DNA from: Ensifer sp. LC11
Lineage (GTDB): Bacteria > Pseudomonadota > Alphaproteobacteria > Rhizobiales > Rhizobiaceae
Reading direction: 5' to 3'
Length of the DNA: 64,000 bases
NCBI RefSeq assembly: GCF_001695835.1
Contig: NZ_MBSO01000021.1
Span: 22,777-86,776, forward strand
Both the position numbers and the translations under genes were made by a program. Below the pieces are notes generated by a model. The model was not told where the DNA came from and searched no databases. It saw only the letters and a program-made list of their open reading frames with translations. Position 1 is the stretch's first letter. Each line of letters starts with the position of its first letter. This document shows positions 1 through 9,288 of the stretch, piece after piece.

Positions 1-88
1 GATTGCCAACCGCAAGATCGAGGTTCCCGGCGGACGGATTCTCCGCAATTTCGACGTCTTCGACGTCGCGCTCAATCTGGTGCGCTGA
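1..88 (+). CDS. phnA: C-terminal end of phosphonoacetate hydrolase (partial)
   Basis: Only the last 28 codons lie in the window; the frame opens at base 2 and stops with TGA at 86-88. The visible tail (EVPGGRILRNFDVFDVALN) resembles the C-terminus of the alkaline-phosphatase-superfamily phosphonoacetate hydrolase, which splits phosphonoacetate into acetate and phosphate. The next gene starts 3 bases later and is a phosphonoacetaldehyde dehydrogenase, which makes phosphonoacetate, so the order fits the rhizobial phnW-phnA-phnY type of cluster. The identification rests on a short tail plus context. Confidence 0.55.
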   Translation, partial: IANRKIEVPGGRILRNFDVFDVALNLVR

Positions 89-91
89 ACC

Positions 92-1540
92 ATGGATACC
101 AACATCACACTCTCTCCTCGTCGCGAGGCTATGCGGATCGCTGGCAAGCTGGTCGATACGGATGATCGCATCGAGGTGCTCAACCCCTATGACAATTCGG
201 TTGTCGGAACGGTGCCTGCCGCCCGTGCGGAACACGTTCGCGACGCCTTCGCCAAGGCACGGGCGTTCAAGCCCAAGCTGACACGTTACGAGCGCCAGAC
301 GATCTTGCAGCGAGCGGCCGAATTGCTGCGCGACCGAAAAGAGGACTTCGCACGCCTCATCACAGCGGAAGCCGGCCTTTGCTGGAAGGACTCACTCTAC
401 GAGGCAAGCCGCGCCTACGATGTCTGGTCCTTCGCCGCGCAGCTTTCGATCAAGGATGACGGAGAAATCTACTCCTGCGACATCTCGCCGAACGGCAAAA
501 ACCGGAAGATTTATACGACCAGGTTGCCGCTGCTCGGTGTCATCTCCGCGATCACACCTTTCAATCATCCACTCAATATGGTGAGCCACAAGATCGCGCC
601 CGCCATCGCGACGAACAACAGGGTGGTGCTGAAGCCGACCGAACTCACGCCGCTGACTGCCTTGGCGCTGGCCGATCTGCTCTACGAAGCCGGGCTGCCG
701 CCCGAAATGCTGTCTGTCGTCACCGGCAATCCATCGACGATGGGTGATGCGATGATCACCGATCCGGACGCGGACCTTGTGACGTTTACCGGCTCCGTTC
801 GTGTCGGCAAGCATATTGCCTCAACCGCCGGCTATAAGCGCGTGGTGCTGGAATTGGGCGGTAATGATCCGTTGATCGTCATGGAAGATGCCGACCTCGA
901 CAAGGCGGCGGAACTGGCTGTGACTGGCGCCACCAAGAACTCCGGTCAGCGCTGTACTGCCGTCAAACGCATTCTCGTGGTCGAAAGCGTCGCCGATGCC
1001 TTTTCCAAGCTGGTCGTCGAGAAGGCGAAACGGCTCAAATGCGGCAACCCGATGGATCCGGAAACCGATATCGGTACTGTGATCAACGAGCGCTCGGCGG
1101 CTTTGTTCGAAACGCGCGTCAAGGATGCCGAGCGCTTGGGAGCCGAGGTGCTTCATGGGCCGCCACGGCGAGGAGCCCTCTTTCCACCTGCTGTCGTCGA
1201 CCGCGTTCCATACGATTGTGAGCTCGTGCATGAAGAGACCTTCGGTCCGGTCATTCCGATCATCCGTTGCCCGGATGATATCGCCGAGGTCGTCCGCATC
1301 TCGAACTCCACCGCCTACGGCCTGTCGTCCGGCGTCTGCACCAACCGTTTCGATTATATCTCGCACTTCGTCGCCGAGCTCGAGGTCGGCACGGTGAACA
1401 TCTGGGAAGTACCGGGGTACCGGATTGAAATGTCTCCGTTCGGCGGCATCAAGGATTCGGGCCTCGGTTACAAGGAAGGCGTTGTGGAGGCGATGAAGAG
1501 CTTCACCAACGTGCGGACTTGGTCGATGCCATGGGGCTGA
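92..1540 (+). CDS. phnY: Phosphonoacetaldehyde dehydrogenase
   Basis: NAD-dependent aldehyde dehydrogenase of 482 residues, predicted to oxidise phosphonoacetaldehyde to phosphonoacetate in 2-aminoethylphosphonate breakdown. The catalytic cysteine is Cys288 in the NSGQRC motif and the general-base glutamate is Glu254 in ELGGNDP; the cofactor-binding stretch [14 protein letters not shown] lies near residue 150. Length is normal for the family. The start lies 3 bases after the stop of the preceding gene, so the two are almost certainly cotranscribed. Substrate assignment is inferred from overall similarity to rhizobial PhnY and from the phnA-like neighbour; without that context it could only be called a general aldehyde dehydrogenase. 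Confidence 0.85.
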   Translation: MDTNITLSPRREAMRIAGKLVDTDDRIEVLNPYDNSVVGTVPAARAEHVRDAFAKARAFKPKLTRYERQTILQRAAELLRDRKEDFARLITAEAGLCWKDSLYEASRAYDVWSFAAQLSIKDDGEIYSCDISPNGKNRKIYTTRLPLLGVISAITPFNHPLNMVSHKIAPAIATNNRVVLKPTELTPLTALALADLLYEAGLPPEMLSVVTGNPSTMGDAMITDPDADLVTFTGSVRVGKHIASTAGYKRVVLELGGNDPLIVMEDADLDKAAELAVTGATKNSGQRCTAVKRILVVESVADAFSKLVVEKAKRLKCGNPMDPETDIGTVINERSAALFETRVKDAERLGAEVLHGPPRRGALFPPAVVDRVPYDCELVHEETFGPVIPIIRCPDDIAEVVRISNSTAYGLSSGVCTNRFDYISHFVAELEVGTVNIWEVPGYRIEMSPFGGIKDSGLGYKEGVVEAMKSFTNVRTWSMPWG

Positions 1541-1667
1541 GGTAGGGCGGATCGGAGCCGCGCCGCGGATTGGCGCGCCGGCTCCGGTTCATCACTCGGT
1601 TCATCGGAAAACAGCTGCGGCGAAGGAGAGGAGCCTTCGCCTGCCACTGAAACCAGGGGAGGTTACC

Positions 1668-2969
1668 ATGAGTTCTATCGACACGTCCCGCTACGCCGTC
1701 CACACCGTGGCTGGCAGCGGTTTCCGTCGGGCGCAGTGGCGAATGCTGCTTGCGGCCATGTTCTGCTACCTGTTTTTCTATACTGGAAGGCAGACCTTTG
1801 GGTTTGCCATCCCCGGCATCCAGGCCGAATTCGGTGTTTCCAAGGAAGCGCTGGGTTGGGTCAGCGCCGCCATGCTCTGGTGCTATGCGATCGGGCAGGC
1901 CATCAATGGCAATCTCGGCGACAAGTTCGGCGGAAGGCGCGTGATGAGCGCCGGCGCCATTCTTTCCTGCGCCATGAACTGGGCAACGAGCTTTGCCGGT
2001 GGCGTGCTCAGCCTGGGCATTCTGTGGGGCGCGAACGGCTACTTCCAGGCGCTGGGCTGGGCGCCCGGCAGTCGACTTCTTTCCAATTGGTGGGGCAGGC
2101 ACGAACGGGGCAAGGTGTTCGGCTGCTACGTCTTTGCCGCTGGGCTTGCCTCCGTGCTCTCCTATGTGACCTCGCTGTTGGTCGTACACTATTTGCAGCT
2201 CGATTGGCGTTGGATCTTTCGACTGCCTGTGCTCCTCCTCCTGCTTGGAGGGATTACCTTCTACTTCGTTGCGCGTGAACGGCCGGAGGACCTCGGGTAC
2301 CGCTCCCCGCACGACGACGCTATCGACGACGGTGAGGCGGCCAAGGTCGCCGACGATGAGACTTCACTGGAGCGCTACAAAGGTGTCCTCAAGAACTGGC
2401 GCCTATTGGTTGGCGGTCTGGCGATCGGCTTTCAAAACGCAGCACGATACGGCCTCCTCGTCTGGGTGCCGGTGCATTTTCTTGGCTCCAACTGGGCAAA
2501 GGCGAGTGCCGAAACCGCTCTTATCGACCCGAAATGGATCAGTGTGGCATTACCGGTCGGCATGGCTATCGGCGCGGCCACCAATGGCTGGGTCTCGGAT
2601 CGGCTGTTCAACTCGAAGCGCTACATCGCCATCGTACTGTACATGGCGCTGGCGGCCGTAACGTCGCTCTACATGTACACGATTCCGGTTAGCGACATTT
2701 ACAAAGGCTTGGTTGTCCTCTTTCTCTGCGGATTCTTCGTATACGGCCCGCAGTCGTCGTTCTGGGCACTGTGCCCCGACCTCGTCGGACACAAGCGTGC
2801 CGGTACGGCCATCGGGGTGATGAACTTCTTCGCGTATCTGTTTGCGGGGCTCGGCGAACCGCTCATCGGCAGCTATATGGACACCCATGGCGATACATCA
2901 GCGGTCTTTCTCATCGTTGCAATTGCCAGCGCGATTAGCGCGACCGTCGCGCTCTTTATCCGCCGGTGA
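1668..2969 (+). CDS. MFS transporter of the organophosphate:phosphate antiporter (GlpT/UhpT-like) family
   Basis: A 433-residue membrane protein with about twelve hydrophobic segments. It starts after an AGGGGAGGTTACC ribosome-binding site. N-terminal features such as FCYLFFYTGRQTFGFAIPGIQ and the PGSRLLSNWWGRHERGK loop after the fourth segment fit the OPA branch (GlpT, UhpT, PgtP), whose members exchange organophosphates for phosphate. Lying 127 bases downstream of phnY, it probably moves 2-aminoethylphosphonate, phosphonoacetate or a related phosphonate. That role is an inference from position. A strong intrinsic terminator follows. Confidence 0.8.
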   Translation: MSSIDTSRYAVHTVAGSGFRRAQWRMLLAAMFCYLFFYTGRQTFGFAIPGIQAEFGVSKEALGWVSAAMLWCYAIGQAINGNLGDKFGGRRVMSAGAILSCAMNWATSFAGGVLSLGILWGANGYFQALGWAPGSRLLSNWWGRHERGKVFGCYVFAAGLASVLSYVTSLLVVHYLQLDWRWIFRLPVLLLLLGGITFYFVARERPEDLGYRSPHDDAIDDGEAAKVADDETSLERYKGVLKNWRLLVGGLAIGFQNAARYGLLVWVPVHFLGSNWAKASAETALIDPKWISVALPVGMAIGAATNGWVSDRLFNSKRYIAIVLYMALAAVTSLYMYTIPVSDIYKGLVVLFLCGFFVYGPQSSFWALCPDLVGHKRAGTAIGVMNFFAYLFAGLGEPLIGSYMDTHGDTSAVFLIVAIASAISATVALFIRR

Positions 2970-3011
2970 CTGGTTCCTCCCGGCCGGCAGCGATGGATTT
3001 GCCGACCGTCA

Positions 3012-3055
3012 TTGCGGCGATGCTCCAGCATTTAGGGGCATCGCCGCTCTTTTTG
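3012..3055 (+). terminator. Intrinsic terminator of the phosphonate transcription unit
   Basis: Perfect 10-bp stem, GCGGCGATGC at 3014-3023 pairing with GCATCGCCGC at 3038-3047, followed by TCTTTTTG. It sits 45 bases after the MFS stop codon. The rest of the gap up to the convergent dsdA stop at 3300 holds no convincing gene. Confidence 0.85.
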
Positions 3056-3299
3056 TAGGAACGAGTGTTCACCCTACGGCAAATGTCTCGTGTGTTGGTT
3101 CGAATCTTTTCAAGGCGAGCGATGCGGAACCTAAGGTTACTTCGGCGAGTACCTGGGCGGGTTCGAGCTACGGCCCGACCACAGCATGGCCATCTTGGTG
3201 CAGTGGCGGCCTCACATGGATTAATCCTTGAGACCGAACTGTGGTGATGTGCCTGTTCTTGCTTCGCAAGACATGCAACGGCAAGCGCTGGCAGATCGC

Positions 3300-4655
3300 C
3301 TACGCGATAGCTGCCGCCTGGCGAAGGAAGGCTTGAAACTGTTCCTCGGGAACATACGAGCCGCCAGTAGTCCAAAGAACGTGGGTGCCCTTCGCCATCT
3401 TGTCGCGGAGGCCTTGTTCATCCTGGAACCTTTTGCCCTCCTTGTGGCAGACGAGGAAGTTTGGCCCTGCAAGTGCTGCCGCAGCCGATGGCTCCAACCT
3501 CTGGCCCTGGTGAGTCCATGCTGTCTGAACCAGCCTGAGCAGTTCATCGTCTGCGACGGTGAAGACGCCCGCAAGCATTTCACGCATCACTGTCGCCACA
3601 AATGCAGACATCCGGGCGACGGCCATGCCATCTGCTTCCGTCTTGTTCGTCAGCCCGACGTCGTAGACCGAGACCAGTTCCTGCGAGCCGGACATCATGT
3701 GGACGAGGGCGCACGGCGACTGCACGGGTTCGACGAAAAAAGCATGCACGTTGTCTCCGAAGATCGCTTTGGCTCCGAACGCCACACCTCCGGGGGCACC
3801 TCCGATGCCGCAAGGCAAATAGAGGAAGAGTGGACTGTCAGCGTCGACCGTGATCCGGCGTTCGGTGAGCTGCGTCTCCAGCTCCGATGCGGCCGCGCTG
3901 TAGCCGAGGAACAGGTGTTTGGACTGCTCGTCGTCGACAAAATAGATGGTCGGATCGGCGTCAGCGATCTCGCGGGCGTTTTCCACGGCGATCGTATAGT
4001 CGGCTTCGTGCTGAATGACCTCGACGCCAAGTTTCCGGAGCCGCTCGACCTTCCACCCCTTGGCATCCGAGGACATGTGGACGGTGGCGTGGAAGCCGAG
4101 CGAACGCGCGGCGATCCCGACGCTCAGGCCCAGATTGCCCGTGCTGCCGACGGCGATGGTGTACTTCGAGAAAAACATCCGAACTTCATCGGTTGCCAGC
4201 TTGCGAATGTCGTCGCCGTCGGCAAGCAGCCCGTTTTCGCGCGCCAGGGTCTCCGCAAACAGGAACACTTCGTAGACACCGCCACGGGCTTTGATCGAGC
4301 CGGCGACGGGCAAGTGGCTGTCAGCTTTGATGAACACGTTTCCGAATTCCCGTCCGTCGTAGCCGAGGGCTTTGCGGAGTTCCTTGAGTTCGACCAGTTC
4401 GGAACGGATTGCACCCTCCGAGGATTCAAGTTCTGGGAAGCACTTGGCGAGGAGGGGGGCAAGGCGGTGCCAGTTCGTGCGGGCCTGATCAACATCGGCA
4501 GTCGAAATCGGCAGGTTCGGAGAGACGATCGCCTGCTTTCGGTACCGTGGATTGAGCCAAAGTGTCGGGCGGGCACCAAGGACGTCGTCCCGAGCGGGTT
4601 CGGCAGGCAGGATTGCGTTCATCTCAACTTCCGATGGTTCCGTGGAGCGGGACAT
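3300..4655 (-). CDS. dsdA: D-serine ammonia-lyase (D-serine dehydratase) family protein
   Basis: PLP-dependent fold-type II enzyme of about 451 residues, expected to convert D-serine to pyruvate and ammonia. The PLP lysine is Lys122 in SIKARGG and the phosphate-binding glycine loop GSTGNLG is at about 170-175; both are typical of DsdA, and the length fits. The ATG at 4655 is preferred over an upstream GTG at 4664 because AAGGG lies at a usable distance. It is the last gene of the reverse operon after the amino-acid importer ATPase. Given the divergent alpha-methylserine-type SHMT operon, a role with D-serine or another hydroxymethyl amino acid taken up by that importer is plausible. Confidence 0.88.
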   Translation of the reverse strand: MSRSTEPSEVEMNAILPAEPARDDVLGARPTLWLNPRYRKQAIVSPNLPISTADVDQARTNWHRLAPLLAKCFPELESSEGAIRSELVELKELRKALGYDGREFGNVFIKADSHLPVAGSIKARGGVYEVFLFAETLARENGLLADGDDIRKLATDEVRMFFSKYTIAVGSTGNLGLSVGIAARSLGFHATVHMSSDAKGWKVERLRKLGVEVIQHEADYTIAVENAREIADADPTIYFVDDEQSKHLFLGYSAAASELETQLTERRITVDADSPLFLYLPCGIGGAPGGVAFGAKAIFGDNVHAFFVEPVQSPCALVHMMSGSQELVSVYDVGLTNKTEADGMAVARMSAFVATVMREMLAGVFTVADDELLRLVQTAWTHQGQRLEPSAAAALAGPNFLVCHKEGKRFQDEQGLRDKMAKGTHVLWTTGGSYVPEEQFQAFLRQAAAIA

Positions 4656-4667
4656 CTGGCTCACCCT

Positions 4668-5426
4668 TCAGTGCTTCAGGACACGCGCGAGGAAGGAGCG
4701 CGCGCGTTCGTTCTTGGGATTGTCGAAGAATTCTTCAGGCTTGCCGATCTCGAGGATTGATCCCTGGTCGATGTAGACCACCCGGTCTGCGACTTCTCTT
4801 GCGAAACCCATCTCGTGTGTCACGACCATCATGGTCATGCCGGAGGACGCAAGCTCGCGCATGACATCGAGCACTTCGCCGACCATTTCCGGGTCGAGCG
4901 CGCTCGTGGGCTCGTCGAACAGCATCAAGTGCGGTTCCATCGCCAACGAGCGGGCGATCGCCACGCGCTGTTGCTGGCCACCGGAAAGCTGCCCAGGGTA
5001 CTTGTGGGCATGAGCCGTAAGACCGACGCGGTCGAGAAGTTTCATCGCCGTCGCCTCGGCTTCTACGCGCGTCTTCTTGCGCACGCGCATCGGAGCAATG
5101 GTGATGTTGTCGAGCACGGTCTTGTGGGGGAAGAGGCCGAACTGCTGGAACACCATGCCGACACCCTTGCGGATCTGAGCCAGTTCGCGCTCGCCGCCAA
5201 GCTTCCGATCCGCCTCGACCGGCATATCGAAGCCGTCCACGACGAGGCTGCCGTGCTGGTACATCTCGAGACCATTGACGCATCGGATCAGCGTCGACTT
5301 GCCGGATCCGCTGGCCCCGAGGATGACCATCACTTCACCCCGGGTGACGGCGAGATCGATGTCCTTGAGCACGTGGTGAGTGCCGTAGAACTTGTTCATG
5401 CTCTTCATTTCGACGATGGCCTTCAT
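4668..5426 (-). CDS. Polar amino-acid ABC transporter ATP-binding protein (AapP/GlnQ-like)
   Basis: Cytoplasmic ATPase of 252 residues of the polar amino-acid uptake class. Walker A GASGSGKS is at 37-44, the Q-loop glutamine at 94, the LSGGQ signature at 147-151 and Walker B LMLFDE at 167-172. The ATG at 5426 is chosen because GGAG lies 8 bases upstream; an in-frame ATG at 5447 would also be possible. It follows the permease gene by 25 bases and precedes the DsdA-type gene by 12 bases, so it belongs to a binding protein-permease-permease-ATPase-dsdA operon. Confidence 0.92.
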   Translation of the reverse strand: MKAIVEMKSMNKFYGTHHVLKDIDLAVTRGEVMVILGASGSGKSTLIRCVNGLEMYQHGSLVVDGFDMPVEADRKLGGERELAQIRKGVGMVFQQFGLFPHKTVLDNITIAPMRVRKKTRVEAEATAMKLLDRVGLTAHAHKYPGQLSGGQQQRVAIARSLAMEPHLMLFDEPTSALDPEMVGEVLDVMRELASSGMTMMVVTHEMGFAREVADRVVYIDQGSILEIGKPEEFFDNPKNERARSFLARVLKH

Positions 5427-5451
5427 CGTGGTGTCTCCGTTGTTCATCAGA

Positions 5452-6576
5452 TCAGCGCGTGCCCGTTGCCATGTGGTCTTCGAGCTTTCTTGCCGCATAG
5501 GTGATCATCGAGCCGATCACGAAATAGGTAACGAGAAGGAACGAGAGGACTTCGAATGTCCGGTCGCCATACTGCGGGTTCGCGAGAATCATCTGCCCGG
5601 CGCGCAGGAAGTCCGTGAGGCCGATGATGAACACCAGCGGCGCCGAGTTGAAGATGTCGAGCACGTTCCCGACAAGAGGGGCGACGACCACCCGCAGCGC
5701 TTGGGGCAGAACGATCGAGCGGTTGATATCGAACTCGCTCATGCCAAGAGAACGCGCTGCTTCGATCTGGGCCCGTGGCACTGCCTGAAGGCCGCTTCGT
5801 ACGTATTCGGCCACGTACACGGAGTAGAATATTGTGAAGCCGATCATGCCACGCGCGACGTCGGCCAGTCCCCACTGCGGCGCCAATACGGGCATCAGGA
5901 TCCAGATCCAGTAGACGACCAGGATCAGAGGGACCGATCGCATCACTTCAATGTACCAGGCAGAGATGATCCGCAAGCTCGACAGACGGCTCTGGCGGCC
6001 GAACGCAAGAAGGATTCCGATCGGCAGGGAAAGGACCGATGTTACGAGCGTAAGAAGGACGCTCAGCAGCAGCCCGCCCCAAAGTCCGACGCCCGGAGGG
6101 GCCATGACCGCAACGACGACTATGAAACCTGTAAATGCTGCCGCCGGAAGAACCTTCCGGGACAGGGGCGCATAGGAGGTCAGTGCCCAGCCAAGGATTG
6201 TCGATGCGATGATGCCGGTAGCGGGCAGTGCGTTCGTGAGTCCACCATCCACGATCAGCAGCAGGGCCGGCACCAACAGAAGAACGAGGCCGTGGTGCGG
6301 CTTGAAACAAAAGACACAGCCAAAGCCCGCCCCGAGGATTGCGCCGATGATTGCCGAAGCGGTCCAGGCACGCCACGCCTGGTCTGCCGGAAACACGCCG
6401 ATCATGAGAACCCGAAGGCTCTGCACGACGATGTCCCACTTCGCTGACGCAAATGCCCAGTCGGTTATGGAGTAGACGAGCCAGAGGAGGCCCGGAATGA
6501 CAAGCAGGGACAGGACGACGTCGAAGGGCTTGCCGAAAAGGTTGTGACGGGTCCACTTGATTGAGGTGGCGATCAT
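5452..6576 (-). CDS. Amino-acid ABC transporter permease (AapM-like)
   Basis: Inner-membrane permease of 374 residues, His/Glu/Gln/Arg/opine class. It has the larger AapM/BztC-type layout, with an extra N-terminal hydrophobic region (about 20-150) before the conserved permease domain. The EAA-type loop near the C-terminus reads [21 protein letters not shown]. Its ATG at 6576 overlaps the stop of the upstream permease gene by 4 bases, so the two are translationally coupled. The open frame runs further upstream to 7197, but that part is out-of-frame sequence of the neighbouring gene and is not a fusion. Confidence 0.9.
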   Translation of the reverse strand: MIATSIKWTRHNLFGKPFDVVLSLLVIPGLLWLVYSITDWAFASAKWDIVVQSLRVLMIGVFPADQAWRAWTASAIIGAILGAGFGCVFCFKPHHGLVLLLVPALLLIVDGGLTNALPATGIIASTILGWALTSYAPLSRKVLPAAAFTGFIVVVAVMAPPGVGLWGGLLLSVLLTLVTSVLSLPIGILLAFGRQSRLSSLRIISAWYIEVMRSVPLILVVYWIWILMPVLAPQWGLADVARGMIGFTIFYSVYVAEYVRSGLQAVPRAQIEAARSLGMSEFDINRSIVLPQALRVVVAPLVGNVLDIFNSAPLVFIIGLTDFLRAGQMILANPQYGDRTFEVLSFLLVTYFVIGSMITYAARKLEDHMATGTR

Positions 6577-7784
6577 CGCGGAACTCCCGTTGGATTCAGA
6601 CGGCGGTTTGCCAAGTAAACGAGCGTGCTGATGATCCAGCTCAGGATCAGATAGGATGCCATCACGATGATGATGCCCTCGAGGCTGTGCCCCGTCTGGT
6701 TGGCAATCGTTCCGTAGATGTTGAAGAGGTCGGGATAGCCGACAGCAATGCCCAGGGCCGTGTTCTTCGTCAGGCTGATGTACTGGTTGCCGAATGACGG
6801 CAGGACCACGCGGAACACCTGGGGAAGCACGATGTCGTTCACGGTGTAGCGGCGGCTCAGTCCGAGTGAAGCGGCGGCCTCCCATTGCGACTTGGGCAGC
6901 GCGTCGATAGCACCACGGACGGTCTCTGCGATGAACGAGGCGCTGTTCACGACGATCGCGAGGAGGAGAGCTGCCATTTCCGGGCTGATGCTGGTGCCGC
7001 CGCTGGCCTTGAACTTGTTGGCAACCGGGAAGTTCAGTTCTGCGCCGCCCGTGACGAAGAGGAGTGCGAAGCAGACGACGGCTGCGGCAACGCAGATGCG
7101 GCGCATGCCTTTGACAGGATCGAAGATGGCTCCGACAACGGAAACCAGAATGAGCGTGGCAAGGGCAATCGATAGCATGGAATCGCCGCCGACCCACGAA
7201 AGGGAAGGGACATAGACGCCTTGCTGGCTAACGATAAGACCGTAGAAATGCGCGGCCGATGCCATGGGCGGAAAGCGCAGGACGACAGCGAAATACCAGA
7301 ATACGAGCTGGATCAGCAACGGCGTATTGCGCACGAACTCGACGATCCAGAAGCAGAGATTGCGCACGACCCAGTTTGTCGAAAGGCGGCCGACACCGAG
7401 CATCGTGCCGAGAACGGTGCTGAGAATGATCGCAAGGATCGAGACCTTCGCGGTATTGAAGATGCCGGTGACGAAAGCCGAAGCAACGGTCATATCGGGC
7501 GAAAAGAGCGTGAGGTCGGGAAGGAAGCTTTCGCCGGAGGCCAGAGTCCAGCCTTCACTGATGTCGAAGCCCGCCGTGTTCGCAAGGAACGAGAAACTGA
7601 ACCGGATGCCTCTCTCGGCCAGTCCGGACTTGATCGCGTAGGCCAGCAGTCCGAGCAGCGCCACGACGATGGCGATGACGCCAAACTGGATTGCTTCATG
7701 CCGTATTCGGTTGCGCAGGCGCCGTGACTTCAGGTGATCATGGTCTGCCATGCCGCGGACCGCACTCGTTTCATGGATGGTCAT
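6573..7784 (-). CDS. Amino-acid ABC transporter permease (AapQ-like)
   Basis: Inner-membrane permease of 403 residues, the AapQ/BztB-type partner of the next permease. The transmembrane core has the EAASLGLSRRYTVNDIVLPQ loop and NTPLLIQLVFWYFAVVL typical of polar amino-acid permeases. ATG 7784 has GGGAG six bases upstream and is preferred over the upstream in-frame start at 7835. Large AapQ/M-type permease pairs usually belong to broad-range L-amino-acid importers, so substrate range cannot be read from sequence. Together with the DsdA enzyme and the SHMT operon, hydroxy-amino acids are likely. Confidence 0.9.
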   Translation of the reverse strand: MTIHETSAVRGMADHDHLKSRRLRNRIRHEAIQFGVIAIVVALLGLLAYAIKSGLAERGIRFSFSFLANTAGFDISEGWTLASGESFLPDLTLFSPDMTVASAFVTGIFNTAKVSILAIILSTVLGTMLGVGRLSTNWVVRNLCFWIVEFVRNTPLLIQLVFWYFAVVLRFPPMASAAHFYGLIVSQQGVYVPSLSWVGGDSMLSIALATLILVSVVGAIFDPVKGMRRICVAAAVVCFALLFVTGGAELNFPVANKFKASGGTSISPEMAALLLAIVVNSASFIAETVRGAIDALPKSQWEAAASLGLSRRYTVNDIVLPQVFRVVLPSFGNQYISLTKNTALGIAVGYPDLFNIYGTIANQTGHSLEGIIIVMASYLILSWIISTLVYLANRRLNPTGVPR

Positions 7785-7803
7785 TTTCAGCTCCCAGTAC
7801 CTA

Positions 7804-7829
7804 AGGGTCGGAGCTTGAGCTCCGACCCT
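7804..7829. promoter_or_regulatory. Perfect hairpin between binding-protein and permease genes
   Basis: A 12-bp perfect inverted repeat, AGGGTCGGAGCT at 7804-7815 and AGCTCCGACCCT at 7818-7829, with a 2-base loop. It lies in the gap between the binding-protein stop and the first permease start. Hairpins here commonly protect the binding-protein message and lower downstream expression; no T-run follows on the transcribed strand, so it is unlikely to be a full terminator. Confidence 0.7.
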
Positions 7830-7838
7830 CGGCATGCG

Positions 7839-8870
7839 TCAGTTCCAGAGCGGGGAGTAGATTGCGCCGCCCTGCGTCCAGAGCGCATTGGGCGTGCCCT
7901 TGCGATCGAGGTACATCTTGGTCCTCGGGCCGAGATTGCGGTCGTAGACTTCGCCGTAGTTGCCGACGGCTTTGACCGCCTGAGCGATGAAGTCGTCGGC
8001 GAGACCGAAGTCCTTGCCATAGCCGCCGTCCACACCCAGGAACTTCTGGACGAACGGATCTTCGCTCTTGAGCTTCTCGGCGAGATTGGCCTGCGTGATG
8101 TCGGATTCTTCAGCCTGGAAGAGGCCATACTCGATCCAGCGCAGGGCGTTGCGCCACTTGGAGTCGTTGGCGACGACGAAGCCGCCGAACGGTGACTTGT
8201 CCAGTGTGTCGGGGAGGATCAGATAGTCGGTAGGCGTCGGCGCATTTCCAGCCCAGGCGGCGAGCGCCGACTTGTCGGTGCTCATCGCGTTGCAACGGCC
8301 GGAATTGAGCGCGGAGAAAAGCTTCTCGAGGTTCTCGTAGGTCAGGACCTTGGAGTCCTTCCAGCCACGCGCCTTGAAGGCTGCCGTCAGGACGGTTTCG
8401 GTCGCCGACCCCTGCGTCGTGCAGATCGTTGCGCCGTCGAGATCACCGAATTCCTTGATACCGGCGTCCGCCTTCACCATCAGTCCCGTGCCGTCGTAGA
8501 AGTTGACCGGAAGGAAGTCGATCGCGATCGATGATTCACGCGCCGGCTTGATGGTGGTGTGTGCAAAGACAACGTCGACTTGGCCCGTCAGCACGGCGTC
8601 AAATCGGCTCTTGTCGGTCACGGTCATGAATTTTACCTTGGACGCGTCGCCGAGGACCCCGGCCGCTACCGCCTTGCAGAAGTCGACGTCGAGGCCCTCC
8701 ATCTGACCTGTCGTCGTATTGAGATAGCCGAATCCCGGAGCGGTATTGTCGGTGCCGCAGTTCAGTACGCCGCGCTGTTTCACAGTATCCAGCACCGATG
8801 CGGATGCCTGGGCGGCACCGAATGCGGCGGCTGCAAAAACGCCGCCGGTCAGGATTTTCAATAGATTCAT
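7839..8870 (-). CDS. Amino-acid ABC transporter substrate-binding protein (AapJ-like)
   Basis: Periplasmic binding protein of 343 residues, bacterial extracellular solute-binding family 3. A Sec signal peptide (MNLLKILTGGVFAAAAFGAAQASA) is followed by SVLDTVKQRGVLNCGTD, then GFGYLNTTTGQMEGLDVDFC, the usual AapJ-type N-terminus. Length matches AapJ. The ATG at 8870 fits the signal peptide; an upstream in-frame start at 8912 would add a charged non-signal segment. First gene of the reverse importer-dsdA operon. Confidence 0.92.
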   Translation of the reverse strand: MNLLKILTGGVFAAAAFGAAQASASVLDTVKQRGVLNCGTDNTAPGFGYLNTTTGQMEGLDVDFCKAVAAGVLGDASKVKFMTVTDKSRFDAVLTGQVDVVFAHTTIKPARESSIAIDFLPVNFYDGTGLMVKADAGIKEFGDLDGATICTTQGSATETVLTAAFKARGWKDSKVLTYENLEKLFSALNSGRCNAMSTDKSALAAWAGNAPTPTDYLILPDTLDKSPFGGFVVANDSKWRNALRWIEYGLFQAEESDITQANLAEKLKSEDPFVQKFLGVDGGYGKDFGLADDFIAQAVKAVGNYGEVYDRNLGPRTKMYLDRKGTPNALWTQGGAIYSPLWN

Positions 8871-9288
8871 CTTGGTTCCCCTTTCGGATCGCGATAGCGA
8901 AGGTGATGCCAAGCAATGAGGGTCGGCCTGATCGAAAGTTTGGTCGGACGCTCGTGGCGTTATCGCCGTTCTGGACGCGTCGTCCCGTTGTTGGCCAAGG
9001 TCGACATGCGATCCTCGCTCCCAGTCCCATCAGTTGGCGTCAGGATCATAGGAAGCGGATCAATTCAAATATACTTAATTCTCCTTGATGGATACGTTAG
9101 CAGAACTGTTGAGTATTCGCCTTCCGTCGGTTGAAGAAGCGACCTCTGCCGGAAGTCGCCATGGCCGGAAAAGCCGCGAGGCGCACAGCACGGTGATGTG
9201 TTTCGGGACGGGACGTTAGGGAACGGGGCCGGTGTCGCAATGGTTTCCGGCTGTTGCGTCGCCTCCAGAGATGCCACGAGAGGTGGAA
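8871..9288 (-). promoter_or_regulatory. Promoter region of the importer-dsdA operon with candidate LysR operator
   Basis: A 418-base gap with no supported gene. It must hold the promoter for the reverse operon. At 9067-9081 it carries CAAATATACTTAATT, which matches 13 of 15 bases of CAAATATAATTAACT at 10239-10253 in front of glyA. A motif shared only by these two promoters, with a LysR gene between them, suggests one operator type for both operons. This is an inference from two copies. Confidence 0.45.

Noticed and set aside
3228..4760. 510-codon forward frame opposite dsdA
   Set aside because: It is the antisense shadow of the D-serine dehydratase gene; the reverse strand carries all family motifs and this frame has shadow-type arginine/histidine-rich composition.
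5452..7197. 581-codon reverse frame that looks like a fusion upstream of the second permease
   Set aside because: Only the part from ATG 6576 is permease; the upstream part is the first permease gene in a wrong frame.
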